This document shows positions 1 through 10,088 of a stretch of 64,000 nucleotides of DNA, piece by piece. The notes under the pieces are model-generated. The model saw only the letters and a list, made by a program, of their open reading frames with translations, was not told where the DNA came from and searched no databases. Numbering within the stretch: the first letter of the stretch is position 1; the number at the start of each line of letters is the position of its first letter. Origin of the DNA: Saccharopolyspora soli (GTDB lineage: Bacteria > Actinomycetota > Actinomycetes > Mycobacteriales > Pseudonocardiaceae); NCBI RefSeq assembly GCF_022678645.1, contig NZ_JALBWV010000024.1:1-64000 (forward strand). Direction: 5' to 3'. The translations under genes and the position numbers were made by a program.

Positions 1-112
1 GGGGGGGGGCGCCCCCCCCCGGGGGGGGGGGGCGCCCCGCGGGTGCCGCGGGGGGGGGGGGGGGGGGGGGCCCGCCCCCCCCCCCCCCCCCCCCCCGGTT
101 CCCCCCCCCCCC
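1..112. other. Low-complexity G/C homopolymer stretch, probable contig-end artefact
   Basis: The first ~112 bases are almost only long runs of G or C with a few interruptions. Nothing else in the window looks like this, and no gene or structure can be read from it. It probably reflects poor basecalls or assembly at a contig end. Ordinary sequence begins around 113 and leads into the 3' end of etfD. Confidence 0.8.
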
Positions 113-168
113 CGACCCCATTCAGGTGAGGAGTCTCTGTCACCCTGTGGTGCCGCGACGTTCCAGCG

Positions 169-2397
169 TCAGCTGCCGGTGGGGGCCGGGTCGGGAGTGT
201 CCTCTGTGGACGACTGGCCGCGTTTGACCGCCGACAGCAGCAGTTGCGCGACGTCGACGACCTCGACGGATTCCGAGGCGACCTTCTCGCTCTGCCGGGC
301 GGTGAGGCCGTCGGAGAGCATCACCTTGCAGAACGGGCAGCCGGTGGCGATCTTCGACGGCGCGGTGCCCAGCGCCTCGTCGACGCGCTCCACGTTGATC
401 CGCTTGCCGATGCGCTCTTCCATCCACATCCGCGCGCCACCGGCACCGCAGCACATCGAGCGGTCCGCGTGCCGCGGCATCTCGCGGAACGTCGCGCCGG
501 AGGCGCCGACCAGGTCGCGCGGCGGCGTGTAGACCTTGTTGTGGCGGCCCAGGTAGCACGGGTCGTGGTAGGTGACGTCCTCGGCGACCGGCGCGACCGG
601 CACCAGCCGCTTCTCCCGCACCAGCTTGTTCAGCAGTTGGGTGTGGTGCACGACTTCGTAGTCGCCGCCGAGCTGGGAGTACTCGTTGGCCAGGCTGTTG
701 AAGCAGTGCGCGCAGGTCGCGACGATCTTGCGCTTGCCGGGCTCGCGGCCCTCGAAAACGGTGTTGAGGACTTCCACGTTCTGCTGCGCGAGCATCTGGA
801 AGATGAACTCGTTGCCCGCGCGTCGCGCCGGGTCGCCGGTGCAGGTCTCCTCCGGGCCGAGCACCGCATACTTCACCCCGGCCATGTGCAGCAGTTCCGC
901 CACCGCGCGGGTGGTCTTCTTGGCGCGGTCCTCGAACGCACCGGCGCAGCCGACCCAGAACAGGTACTCGACGTCGTCGGCCAGTTCGCCGTCGAACACC
1001 GGCACCTCGAAGTCCAGGCCGTCGGTCCAGGCCAGCCGGTCCTTGGCGTTCTGGCCCCAGGGGTTGCCCTTGTTCTCCAGGTTCTTGAACATCCCGCCCA
1101 GTTCGGTCGGGAAGTTCGACTCGATCATCACCTGGTAACGGCGCATGTCGACGATGTGGTCGACGTGCTCGATGTCCACCGGGCACTGCTCCACGCACGC
1201 CCCGCACGACGTGCACGACCACAGCACGTCGGGGTCGATCACTCCGAGCTCGTCCGGGCCACCGATCAGCGGGCGCTCCGCCTCGGCGAGGGCGAGCGCG
1301 TCGATCTTGGCCAGCCGCGCTTCGGCGTCGTCGCCGGTGATGCCGACCTCGTCCCCGGCCATGTCCTTGCGGCCACCGGCCAGCAGGTACGGGGCCTTGG
1401 CGTAGGCGTGCTCGCGCAACGAGGTGACCAGCAGCTTCGGCGACAGCGGCTTGCCGGTGTTCCAGGCCGGGCACTGCGACTGGCAGCGACCGCACTCGGT
1501 GCAGGTGGTGAAGTCCAGCCAGCCCTTCCAGGAGAAGTCCTCGACCTTGCCCGCGCCGAAGACGTCGGTGTCCGGATCGGCTTCCTCGAAGTCCAGCGGT
1601 TTCCCGCCGCTGATCATCGGCTTCACCGCGCCCAGCGCCACTTCGCCGTCGGCTTCCCGCTTGAAGTAGATGTTGAAGAACGCGGTGAACCGGTGCCAGG
1701 CCACGCCCATCGTGATGTTCGAGGCGATCACGATCACCCAGATCATCGCGGACAGGATCTTGAACGCGGCGAAGACCGACACGGCCGCGGTGCTCGCGGG
1801 CAGGATGCCGCCGACCGCGTAGGTGACCGGAGCTGCCCACACCGGTGCGTCGAACAGCCCCGAGGAGTACTTGAACGCGCGCAGGCCCATGATGCCCACG
1901 CCTTCCAGCACCACCACGGCCTCGACGAAGTACGCCTGCCAGAAGTTCGAGCCCTGGAACCGCGACACCCGACCCGCGCGGCGCGGGTGGTTGGCCTGGC
2001 GGACGCCGATCAGCCACAGCCCGCCGAGGATGGTGGTCACCCCGAGGATCTCCACCACCAGGTTCCACAGCGACCACGAGCCGAGCACCGGGAAGTGGAA
2101 CGGCGGGTAGAAGACCTCGAAGTACGCCTCCAGCACGGTGAGGCTCAGGCCGAGGAAGCCGAGCATCACGAACCAGTGGGCGACGCCGACGTGCCCCCAC
2201 TTCAGCATCCGGGTGTGGCCGAGGATCTCCTTGACCATGTTCCCGAAGCGGGCGCCGAACGGGCCGCTCCTGGTCGGGTCCGGTTGGCCGAGCCGGATGG
2301 CCGACACCATCCGCCGGACGGTCCTGACGACCAGCACCACCGCGACCGCGGTCACGGCGAGACAGATCAGGCCCAGGACGAGCTGCAGGGCACCCAT
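169..2397 (-). CDS. etfD: Membrane-bound ETF oxidoreductase (EtfD-like), heterodisulphide-reductase-type Fe-S protein
   Basis: This 742-residue protein has about six N-terminal membrane segments (residues 1-235) followed by a cytoplasmic iron-sulphur part. Two 4Fe-4S motifs are visible: CTECGRCQSQCP near residue 299 and CTSCGACVEQCP near 395. Two CCG-type domains follow, with VGCAGAFEDRA, ATCAHCFNSLANEY, DPCYLGRHN and MCCGAGGARMW. The layout matches M. tuberculosis Rv0338c (EtfD), which passes electrons from acyl-CoA dehydrogenases via electron-transfer flavoprotein into the respiratory membrane during fatty-acid oxidation. The ATG at 2397 was chosen because AGGAGG lies at 2406-2411; the frame stays open upstream but that part does not look coding. 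A TTACC-N4-GGTAA palindrome lies just upstream. Substrate and quinone use are inferred from the family. Confidence 0.88.
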   Translation of the reverse strand: MGALQLVLGLICLAVTAVAVVLVVRTVRRMVSAIRLGQPDPTRSGPFGARFGNMVKEILGHTRMLKWGHVGVAHWFVMLGFLGLSLTVLEAYFEVFYPPFHFPVLGSWSLWNLVVEILGVTTILGGLWLIGVRQANHPRRAGRVSRFQGSNFWQAYFVEAVVVLEGVGIMGLRAFKYSSGLFDAPVWAAPVTYAVGGILPASTAAVSVFAAFKILSAMIWVIVIASNITMGVAWHRFTAFFNIYFKREADGEVALGAVKPMISGGKPLDFEEADPDTDVFGAGKVEDFSWKGWLDFTTCTECGRCQSQCPAWNTGKPLSPKLLVTSLREHAYAKAPYLLAGGRKDMAGDEVGITGDDAEARLAKIDALALAEAERPLIGGPDELGVIDPDVLWSCTSCGACVEQCPVDIEHVDHIVDMRRYQVMIESNFPTELGGMFKNLENKGNPWGQNAKDRLAWTDGLDFEVPVFDGELADDVEYLFWVGCAGAFEDRAKKTTRAVAELLHMAGVKYAVLGPEETCTGDPARRAGNEFIFQMLAQQNVEVLNTVFEGREPGKRKIVATCAHCFNSLANEYSQLGGDYEVVHHTQLLNKLVREKRLVPVAPVAEDVTYHDPCYLGRHNKVYTPPRDLVGASGATFREMPRHADRSMCCGAGGARMWMEERIGKRINVERVDEALGTAPSKIATGCPFCKVMLSDGLTARQSEKVASESVEVVDVAQLLLSAVKRGQSSTEDTPDPAPTGS

Positions 2398-2447
2398 GCT
2401 CGCGGCCTCCTGTTCGAGTGTTGTCCGTTTGGGGAGCGTACGCCCTA

Positions 2448-2461
2448 TTACCCGCCGGTAA
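2448..2461. promoter_or_regulatory. Candidate operator upstream of etfD
   Basis: TTACC-CGCC-GGTAA is a perfect 5-bp inverted repeat with a 4-bp spacer, about 50 bp upstream of the etfD start. TTAC...GTAA palindromes are typical of TetR-type regulators, including fatty-acid regulators of actinobacteria. That would suit an ETF oxidoreductase, but the regulator is not identified here. Confidence 0.4.
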
Positions 2462-2787
2462 CTATTGGGGGCGTGAGTCGGGAACAGTCGATGATTCTGC
2501 GAGACCGCCGGGCGAAAAACTAGTTGTGCATTTGTACAGGTTTCTCGGATATCCTGGGTCTCCGAACGTCCGGTCCGCTGCGGGGAGATGTGGTGCCGTT
2601 GCTGGGGTTTCGCGAGTTGTCGCTGTTGGACGCGTGCGGCGTGGCGGCACGATTTCGCGGGACTGCAACGCCGTGGACATCGGTCGCGGCAGACTTGCCA
2701 TCGGCGGTGCGATTTTCGCCACGTATTTGATCGGGTGAACGGTTCGTTCGGTTGTTTCACCAGTTGGAGCGAACTAGGGGGTCTGCG
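2462..2787. other. Gene-free interval
   Basis: I see no convincing gene in this ~325-bp gap between the divergent etfD and the DUF1707 gene. Short open frames on both strands lack ribosome sites and plausible protein composition. The gap presumably holds promoters for both flanking genes. Confidence 0.5.
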
Positions 2788-3228
2788 ATGACGGAGCCGG
2801 GCAGCGGAGCGATGCGCGCTTCGGACGCCGATCGCGAGGCGGTCGCGCAACGGCTGCGCGCGGCGCTCGACGAGGGACGGCTGACCATCGTCGAATACGA
2901 CGAGCGCCTGCAGCAGGCGTACGCGGCGACCACGTTCGGCGAACTGGAGCCGTTGACCACCGACCTGCCCGCGCCGGTGCCCGCGAAGCCGTCGCCGGAG
3001 GTCGTCAAGCGCGAACGGCGCAAGCGCAAGATGGTCAAGGAGTGGCGCGACTGGGCGAGCGTCACCTTCATCCTGGTCGGGATCTGGCTGGTGACCTCGA
3101 TCGCCTCCGGTCAGCCGCTGTTCTTCTGGCCGATCTTCCCGATGGGGATCTGGGCCGCGATCAACGTCGCCACCATGATCTCCGGCGGCGACGACAAGAA
3201 ATCCGAGGAGCCGGACGCGGATCACTGA
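2788..3228 (+). CDS. DUF1707 / 2TM-domain membrane protein
   Basis: A 146-residue protein. Residues ~9-60 form the DUF1707 domain common in actinobacteria (MRASDADREAVAQRL, followed by LTIVEYDERLQQAYAA). A basic linker (KRERRKRKMVKEWRDW) leads to two hydrophobic segments at ~95-140 and an acidic tail. The function of DUF1707 proteins is unknown; this one should sit in the membrane with its N-terminal domain in the cytoplasm. ATG 2788 follows a GGGG-rich ribosome site at 2776-2782. It is probably monocistronic, since the next gene starts 77 bp on with its own ribosome site. Confidence 0.85.
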   Translation: MTEPGSGAMRASDADREAVAQRLRAALDEGRLTIVEYDERLQQAYAATTFGELEPLTTDLPAPVPAKPSPEVVKRERRKRKMVKEWRDWASVTFILVGIWLVTSIASGQPLFFWPIFPMGIWAAINVATMISGGDDKKSEEPDADH

Positions 3229-3305
3229 AATTCCGCGTGCCTGGCGGGTTCGGGCATCCGTATGCTCAAGAAGTAGGGCGATCGTTCAATTTTCTTGGAG
3301 GCGGC

Positions 3306-3629
3306 GTGGCGTACTTGATGTTGGCGGTGGCGATCCTGAGCGAAGTGCTCGCCACGGTCTCGCTGAAGCTGTCCGACGGGTTCAGCCGGACGGTCCCGTC
3401 GATCCTGGTCGTGGTCGGCTACCTCGCGGCCTTCGCCGCGCTCAGCGCGGTGCTCAAGCTGGGCCTGCCGGTCGGCGTCGTCTACGCGATCTGGGCCGGT
3501 GCCGGGGTCGCGCTGGTGGCGATCATCGGAGCGGTGTTCCTCGGCGAGTCGATCACCGCGGTGCAGATCGGTGGCATCGCGCTCATCATCGGCGGGGTGC
3601 TTGCGCTGGAACTGGGCGGCGCGCATTGA
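3306..3629 (+). CDS. Small multidrug resistance (SMR) efflux protein, copy 1
   Basis: A 107-residue protein with four membrane segments and the SMR hallmarks: a glutamate in helix 1 (AILSEVLATVSLKLS) and the YAIWAGAG motif in helix 3. SMR proteins work as antiparallel dimers exchanging protons for cationic drugs, quaternary ammonium compounds or guanidinium. The start is GTG 3306, preceded by TTGGAGG at 3296-3302. Its stop overlaps the TTG start of the following tetR-type gene, so the two are translationally coupled. A second SMR-TetR pair lies at 51515-52542. Confidence 0.92.
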   Translation: MAYLMLAVAILSEVLATVSLKLSDGFSRTVPSILVVVGYLAAFAALSAVLKLGLPVGVVYAIWAGAGVALVAIIGAVFLGESITAVQIGGIALIIGGVLALELGGAH

Positions 3630-4237
3630 CCGCCGCACACCGCAACCTCGATCGCGCCGACGCGGAGACCGACGGTCGCCGGGCCAAGGGAGAACGTCGC
3701 CGCCGCGCGATCATCGACGCGACGCTGCGGGTCGTCGCCCGCGACGGCGTGGCCGGGGTCAGTCACCGCAACATCGCGCGCGAGGCCGAGGTGCCACCGG
3801 CGTCGATCGCCTACTACTTCGCTGGCATCGACGAACTGCTGGTGGCCGCGTTGCTGGAGAGCTGCGAGAAGATGATCGCCGACATGGACCGGCTGCGTGA
3901 GCGGGTCGACGACAACCGCGAGTGGCCCAGGGCGGTTGCCGAACTGATCGTCGAGATGGTGCGTGAGCACCGCGAACGCACCCTCGGCGAATACGAGCTG
4001 TACCTGCTGGCGGCCAAGCGGCCCGCGCTGCGCCCGGCCGCCCGCCGCTGGATCGAGATCGCCTCCGGCTCCATCAACAACGGTGCTGGTGGCGATCCCC
4101 CGGTGATCCGCGCACTGTTCGCGGCGATCGACGGACTGCTCCTCCAGGGCCTGATAGCCGATGAGCCGCCCACCGCTGAAGAACTCGAACCAACGCTGCG
4201 CTTCCTCCTGCACCCAGTGGACTACCTGCGGAAATAA
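3626..4237 (+). CDS. TetR-family regulator coupled to SMR pump 1
   Basis: A 203-residue TetR protein. The helix-turn-helix covers residues ~24-70 (IIDATLRVVARDGVAGVSHR, then IAREAEVPPASIAYYFAG). The C-terminal ligand domain has no assignable specificity. It starts at TTG 3626, overlapping the SMR stop by four bases (TTGA), so it is the pump's probable local repressor. No clear inverted-repeat operator was seen in the 77-bp gap before the SMR gene. Confidence 0.88.
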   Translation: MTAAHRNLDRADAETDGRRAKGERRRRAIIDATLRVVARDGVAGVSHRNIAREAEVPPASIAYYFAGIDELLVAALLESCEKMIADMDRLRERVDDNREWPRAVAELIVEMVREHRERTLGEYELYLLAAKRPALRPAARRWIEIASGSINNGAGGDPPVIRALFAAIDGLLLQGLIADEPPTAEELEPTLRFLLHPVDYLRK

Positions 4238-4385
4238 CGTGTCCGGCGCACCGCCGGGCGGCTTGCTGCGAACGTCGTGTTCGGGGGAACTTCCGGGCTG
4301 TTTCGGGGGTGTCCCTGATGTTCGGCCCGGATGTGGTGCGTAGTTTCGGTCGCGCGAACAGTCAGCCAGCGACAGGGGGATTGGC

Positions 4386-5228
4386 ATGGCTCGGGTGGGA
4401 CTCGCGGTTGGCGGGGCAGTTCTGGTGCTGCTCGGCGGAGCAGCGCTGACCTGGGGGCCGCTGGCATCCGCCGAGGAGCGCACCACCGCGCTGGACGGGA
4501 TCAACGGCGTCGAGCTGGCCAACGGCTCCGGCGATGTCGAGGTGCGCTACGTGCCCGGCGGCCGTGCCGAGATCACCCAGCGAGTGCAGCGCTGGGGAGC
4601 TGCGTTCTTCAGCGAAGGCGACGAGGTCGAGCACCGCGTCGAGGGCGGCGCGCTCGTGCTGGCCACTGCGTGCGGTTGGAACTGCAGCGTCGACTACCAG
4701 GTCACGTTGCCGAGTCCGGTGCCGGTTCGCGGCAACCTCGACTCCGGTTCGCTGCGCGTGGTCGGCATGCAGTCGGTGCGGACCGAGATCGGCTCCGGCT
4801 CGGTCGAGGTGAGCGACATCGACGGCCCGGTCGACGTGCGCACCGGTTCCGGGTCGGTGCGGGTGAGCCAGGTCGATGGTCCGGTCGACGCGCACACCGG
4901 CTCCGGGGAGATCACCCTCGCCGGGCTCGGCGGTAACGTCCAAGCCGAGACCGGCAGCGGCGACATCGACGGGCGCGACCTGCGCGGCGCGGAGATCGTC
5001 GCGACGACCCAGTCCGGCAACGCGGAGCTCCACCTCGTTGGACCGCAGTCCGCCGAGGTGTCCACCGGCAGCGGCGACGTGGAACTGACCGTGCCCGACG
5101 AGCGCTACCGGGTCGACACCGACACCGGCAGCGGTGACGTGGACATCCAGGTGCCGCAGGATCCGGCCGCCGCGAAGCGGCTGGAGCTGTCCACCGGCAG
5201 CGGCAACATCGTCGTCCAGTCGTCCTGA
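4386..5228 (+). CDS. DUF4097-type exported beta-repeat protein
   Basis: A 280-residue protein with an N-terminal signal or anchor (residues 1-29) and a repetitive body. TGSG(D/S/E)V-type repeats recur about every 18-20 residues from ~130 to the end, as in DUF4097 proteins, which are predicted to fold as a beta-helix or solenoid. The function is unknown; such proteins occur near envelope-stress genes and are often annotated as putative adhesins. ATG 4386 follows an AGGGGG-like ribosome site. It stands alone and is followed by a hairpin at 5241-5268. Confidence 0.8.
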   Translation: MARVGLAVGGAVLVLLGGAALTWGPLASAEERTTALDGINGVELANGSGDVEVRYVPGGRAEITQRVQRWGAAFFSEGDEVEHRVEGGALVLATACGWNCSVDYQVTLPSPVPVRGNLDSGSLRVVGMQSVRTEIGSGSVEVSDIDGPVDVRTGSGSVRVSQVDGPVDAHTGSGEITLAGLGGNVQAETGSGDIDGRDLRGAEIVATTQSGNAELHLVGPQSAEVSTGSGDVELTVPDERYRVDTDTGSGDVDIQVPQDPAAAKRLELSTGSGNIVVQSS

Positions 5229-5240
5229 CCGCGCGGTCGG

Positions 5241-5268
5241 CATGTCGACATGGCGATCCGTCGACATG
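5241..5268 (+). terminator. Hairpin after the DUF4097 gene
   Basis: CATGTCGAC and GTCGACATG form a perfect 9-bp stem around a 10-nt loop, 13 bp after the stop codon. There is no U-tract, as is common in actinobacteria. It lies just upstream of the dnaK regulatory region. Confidence 0.55.
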
Positions 5269-5337
5269 TCGCCCAGATCACTTCGCGCTCCAGGTGGGGA
5301 ACTCCCGTCCCTGGTCAGCCGTTGTGCTGGCAGAAAG

Positions 5338-5358
5338 CTTGAGTACGCCGCGCTCAAT
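5338..5358. promoter_or_regulatory. HAIR operator 1 (HspR binding site) upstream of dnaK
   Basis: CTTGAGT-N7-GCTCAAT matches the HAIR consensus CTTGAGT-N7-ACTCAAG with two mismatches in the right arm. It lies just upstream of a TTGACG -35 box at 5364-5369. HspR, encoded at the end of this operon, is the expected repressor. Confidence 0.85.
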
Positions 5359-5363
5359 CCGGT

Positions 5364-5393
5364 TTGACGGTGGTGACGCGCGGTGGGTAAAAC
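5364..5393 (+). promoter_or_regulatory. Probable dnaK operon promoter
   Basis: TTGACG at 5364-5369 and TAAAAC at 5388-5393 are spaced 18 bp apart, like a vegetative promoter with a weak -10. It sits between the two HAIR sites, so bound HspR would block it. Confidence 0.6.
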
Positions 5394-5413
5394 TTGAGTG
5401 AGCAAGGCTCAAG
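5393..5413. promoter_or_regulatory. HAIR operator 2 (HspR binding site) upstream of dnaK
   Basis: CTTGAGT-N7-GCTCAAG matches the HAIR consensus with one mismatch. It begins at the -10 box, where binding would block transcription start. Confidence 0.9.
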
Positions 5414-5464
5414 GGCTCGTGATGGCGTTTGGGCGCACAGGTATCAAGTCGGGAGGAATTCAGC

Positions 5465-7326
<1,862 letters not shown>

Positions 7327-7330
<4 letters not shown>

Positions 7331-8043
7331 CCGCGGACAGGCCGGAAATGTCGCGCAACGAAGGTGAGCAGGAGCCGGTGGTGGTCCGGGATCGGCGTCG
7401 TATCGACCCCGTGACCGGCCAGCGCCGGGTCCCTGCTCCGAATGGAGAAGAGACGCAGGTGGCCGAAAGCATGTCCGGCACCCTCGACGAGGAGATCGTC
7501 CAGGCCGCCGCGCAGCCCGCGGAAGAGCAGGCCCAGGACGAGAAGTCCGGGTTGCAGCAGCAGGTCGACGAGCTCACCGCCGACCTCAAGCGGGTCACCG
7601 CGGAGTACGCGAACTACCGCAAGCGGGTGGAACGCGACCGAGAAGCGGTGATCGCGGCCGCGAAGGCGTCGGTGGCTGGCGACCTGCTGACCGTGCTCGA
7701 CGACCTGGAGCGCGCCGAAGCGCACGGCGACCTCAACGGCGCGTTCAAAGCCGTGGCGGACAAGCTGATCACGGCGTTGAACTCGGCCGGGCTGGAGCCG
7801 TTCGGCAAGGAGGGCGATGAGTTCGACCCGTCAGTGCACGAGGCGGTGCAGCACACCACCTCCCCCGACGTGTCGGGCCCGACCGTGACGACCGTGCTGC
7901 GTCGCGGCTACCGGTTCGCCGACCGGGTGCTGCGTCCGGCGATGGTCGCGGTGACCGATCACGAGCCCGCTGCGGAATCCTCCGCCGAGCCCGCGGCCGA
8001 GGCCGAGCCCGCAGCTGGCGAGAACCAAGCCGAACAGGGTTGA
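7327..8043 (+). CDS. grpE: Nucleotide exchange factor GrpE
   Basis: A 238-residue GrpE. A disordered charged N-terminus (~70 residues) precedes the coiled-coil helix ([20 protein letters not shown], then [11 protein letters not shown]) and the beta-wing domain ([15 protein letters not shown], then [20 protein letters not shown]). It exchanges ADP for ATP on DnaK. GTG 7327 overlaps the dnaK stop (GTGA), so the two are coupled; ATG 7348 is a possible alternative. An Ala/Glu-rich tail extends past the usual core. Confidence 0.96.
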
Positions 8044-8068
8044 TCAGGACCGAAGGGAGGGGCGTCCG

Positions 8069-9232
8069 GTGAGCGCCAGGGAATGGCTCGACAAGGATTT
8101 CTACGCCGAACTGGGCGTCTCCTCCGGGGCTTCGGCCGACGAGATCAAGAAGGCGTACCGGAAGCTCGCGCGGGAGAACCACCCGGACGCCAACCCCGGA
8201 AACGCCCAGGCGGAAGCCAAGTTCAAAGCCGTCTCCGAGGCGTACGGCGTGCTCTCCGATCCGGAGAAGCGCAAGCAGTACGACGAGGCGCGGAAGCTGT
8301 TCGGGGCTGGCAGTCTCGGCGGCCAGGGCGGTTTCGGCGGTTTCGGCGGACCCGGCGGCTTCGACATCGGTGACCTCTTCGGCGGCGCGCAGGGTGGTGG
8401 CAGCGGGGGACTCGGCGACCTCTTCGGCGGGCTGTTCGGCAACCGCCGTCCCGGTGCCACCACGACGAACCGGCCGCGCCGTGGTGCCGACGTGGAAACC
8501 GAGGTGCGCATCGACTTCGCCGAAGCGGTGCGAGGTGCGACCGTGCCGTTGCGGCTGTCCAGCCCGGTGAGCTGCCCGACCTGCCACGGTTCGGGCGCCA
8601 AGCCGGGTACCCGGCCCCGCACCTGCGCCACCTGCGCGGGTTCCGGGCTGGTGACCCGCAACCAGGGCGCGTTCGCGTTCAGCGAGCCGTGCCCGGACTG
8701 CCGAGGTCGCGGCACGCTCATCGACACGCCGTGCCCGGACTGCAACGGCGAAGGGGTCAGCACCCGCAGCCGCACGCTGACGGTGCGGATCCCGGCCGGG
8801 GTGTCCGACGGGCAGCGGATCAGGTTGGCGGGCCAGGGCGAACCCGGTCGGCACGGTGCTGCCGCCGGTGATCTGTACGTGGTGGTGCACGTCAATCCGC
8901 ACCGGGTGTTCGGACGTTCCGGTGATGACCTGACGATCACGGTGCCGGTCACCTTCCCCGAACTGGCGTTGGGCACTACGTTGACCGTGCCGACCCTGGA
9001 CGGGAAGGTGTCGCTGAAGGTCCCGGCCGGGACCGGCAGCGGTCGCACCTTCCGAGTGCGCGGCAAGGGTGCCAGCAAGAAGGACGGCAGCAGCGGGGAT
9101 CTCCTGGTGACGTTGCAGGTCGCCGTTCCGTCCAAATTGGACGGCAAGGCGGCTGAGGCGTTGGCGGACTACGCGAAGGCGACCGCCGACCACGATCCGC
9201 GTCGCGACCTGAACGAGATGCTCGGGAGGTAG
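8069..9232 (+). CDS. dnaJ: Chaperone DnaJ with zinc-finger domain
   Basis: A 387-residue type I DnaJ. The J-domain (residues ~9-75, with the HPD motif in ENHPDANPG) is followed by a Gly/Phe-rich linker (~80-140), four zinc-binding CxxCxGxG motifs (CPTCHGSG, CATCAGSG, CPDCRGRG, CPDCNGEG) and the C-terminal substrate domains. It stimulates DnaK ATPase and delivers clients. Start GTG 8069 has GGGAGGGG upstream. It lies 25 bp after grpE and 2 bp before hspR in the same operon. Confidence 0.97.
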   Translation: MSAREWLDKDFYAELGVSSGASADEIKKAYRKLARENHPDANPGNAQAEAKFKAVSEAYGVLSDPEKRKQYDEARKLFGAGSLGGQGGFGGFGGPGGFDIGDLFGGAQGGGSGGLGDLFGGLFGNRRPGATTTNRPRRGADVETEVRIDFAEAVRGATVPLRLSSPVSCPTCHGSGAKPGTRPRTCATCAGSGLVTRNQGAFAFSEPCPDCRGRGTLIDTPCPDCNGEGVSTRSRTLTVRIPAGVSDGQRIRLAGQGEPGRHGAAAGDLYVVVHVNPHRVFGRSGDDLTITVPVTFPELALGTTLTVPTLDGKVSLKVPAGTGSGRTFRVRGKGASKKDGSSGDLLVTLQVAVPSKLDGKAAEALADYAKATADHDPRRDLNEMLGR

Positions 9233-9234
9233 TC

Positions 9235-9690
9235 ATGGCCGGTCGCCCAACCGATCCAGGCTTCGGATTCCCGCCGGGGGCCAACGAGGACACGCCGATG
9301 TTCGTGATCTCGGTGGCGGCCCAGCTCTCCGGGCTGCACGCGCAGACGTTGCGCAGCTACGACCGGTTGGGCCTGGTCTCGCCCGGACGAACGCCCGCGG
9401 GCGGTCGCCGCTACTCCCTCCGCGACATCGCGCTGCTGCGCGAGGTGCAACGCCTCTCCCAGGAGGAAGGCGTCAACCTGGCGGGCATCAAGCGGATCAT
9501 CGACCTGGAGAACGAGGTCGACGCCCTGCGCGCGAAGGTCCAGGAACTGGCGGAAGAGGTGGCCGCCGCGCACGTCGCAGCCGAACAAGCCGCGGCCCAG
9601 GTGCACGCGTCCTACCGCCGAGACCTCGTCCCGATCCGCCAGGAAACGGCCCTGGTGGTCTGGAAACCAGAGCGCAAACGCCGCCGCTGA
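9235..9690 (+). CDS. hspR: Heat-shock repressor HspR (MerR family)
   Basis: A 151-residue MerR-family protein. The winged helix lies at residues ~22-90 (VISVAAQLSGLHAQTLRSYD, then RLGLVSPGRTPAGGRRYSLR), followed by a coiled-coil helix (DLENEVDALRAKVQELAEEV) and a basic tail. HspR represses HAIR-controlled genes, with DnaK as co-repressor in Streptomyces. Here HAIR sites precede dnaK (two) and clpB (one), giving a closed feedback loop. ATG 9235 is two bases after the dnaJ stop. A copy of the 240-nt repeat begins 19 bp after its stop. Confidence 0.95.
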   Translation: MAGRPTDPGFGFPPGANEDTPMFVISVAAQLSGLHAQTLRSYDRLGLVSPGRTPAGGRRYSLRDIALLREVQRLSQEEGVNLAGIKRIIDLENEVDALRAKVQELAEEVAAAHVAAEQAAAQVHASYRRDLVPIRQETALVVWKPERKRRR

Positions 9691-9708
9691 TTTTTCCAAG
9701 TAAGAGGA

Positions 9709-9944
9709 CTTGCGTGGCGGTGCGGGTAGCGGAACCTCAGAGGCTTTCTCGTCTCCGGGATCCCCGACATCATGTATTCCGATACGTCGGGGCTGTCCTC
9801 GCGAGAAAGCCTCTGAGAACCCGCGGCGGTGCAAGTTGCGAGAGTGGGCCAAGCGCCTTCGGCGCTTGCGACGGCTCAGTCGGCTTGAGTTGCTTGTCGC
9901 GGTCGCGGTTTACCGCTGGAAGCGGCTTCGCCGCTTGCCTGCCG
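9709..9944 (+). repeat. Structured intergenic repeat, copy 1
   Basis: First of three ~240-nt copies (others 12949-13190 and 36741-36984). It opens with CTTGCGTGGCGGTGCGGGTA. A 16-bp perfect stem pairs 9736-9751 (CTCAGAGGCTTTCTCG) with 9802-9817. Inside is an invariant CCCCGAC/GTCGGGG stem capped by GTAT/ATAC. The 3' half holds AAGCGCC-TTC-GGCGCTT, GCGGT-TT-ACCGC and AAGCGGC-TTC-GCCGCTT hairpins. It starts 19 nt after the hspR stop, in the same orientation. It contains open frames, but similarity between copies follows the stems, not codons. Confidence 0.9.
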
Positions 9945-10088
9945 AAACTTACGTTTTGTCTGCTTCTTGCCGCCTCTTATCGTCTTTTCCTCTTGTCGCG
10001 TCTTCCTCGTGGGGGTGGCGGGTGAGGTTTGCGTCAACCTTCGCGTTCTTGCTCGGTTTGATGCCCTTTGCCTGGGGGGACAACCTTT

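Noticed and set aside
244-2523. Long open frame on the + strand opposite etfD (759 residues)
   Set aside because: Shadow of the GC-rich antisense gene; composition (many Arg, His, Val, Gln runs) and lack of any motif show it is not coding.
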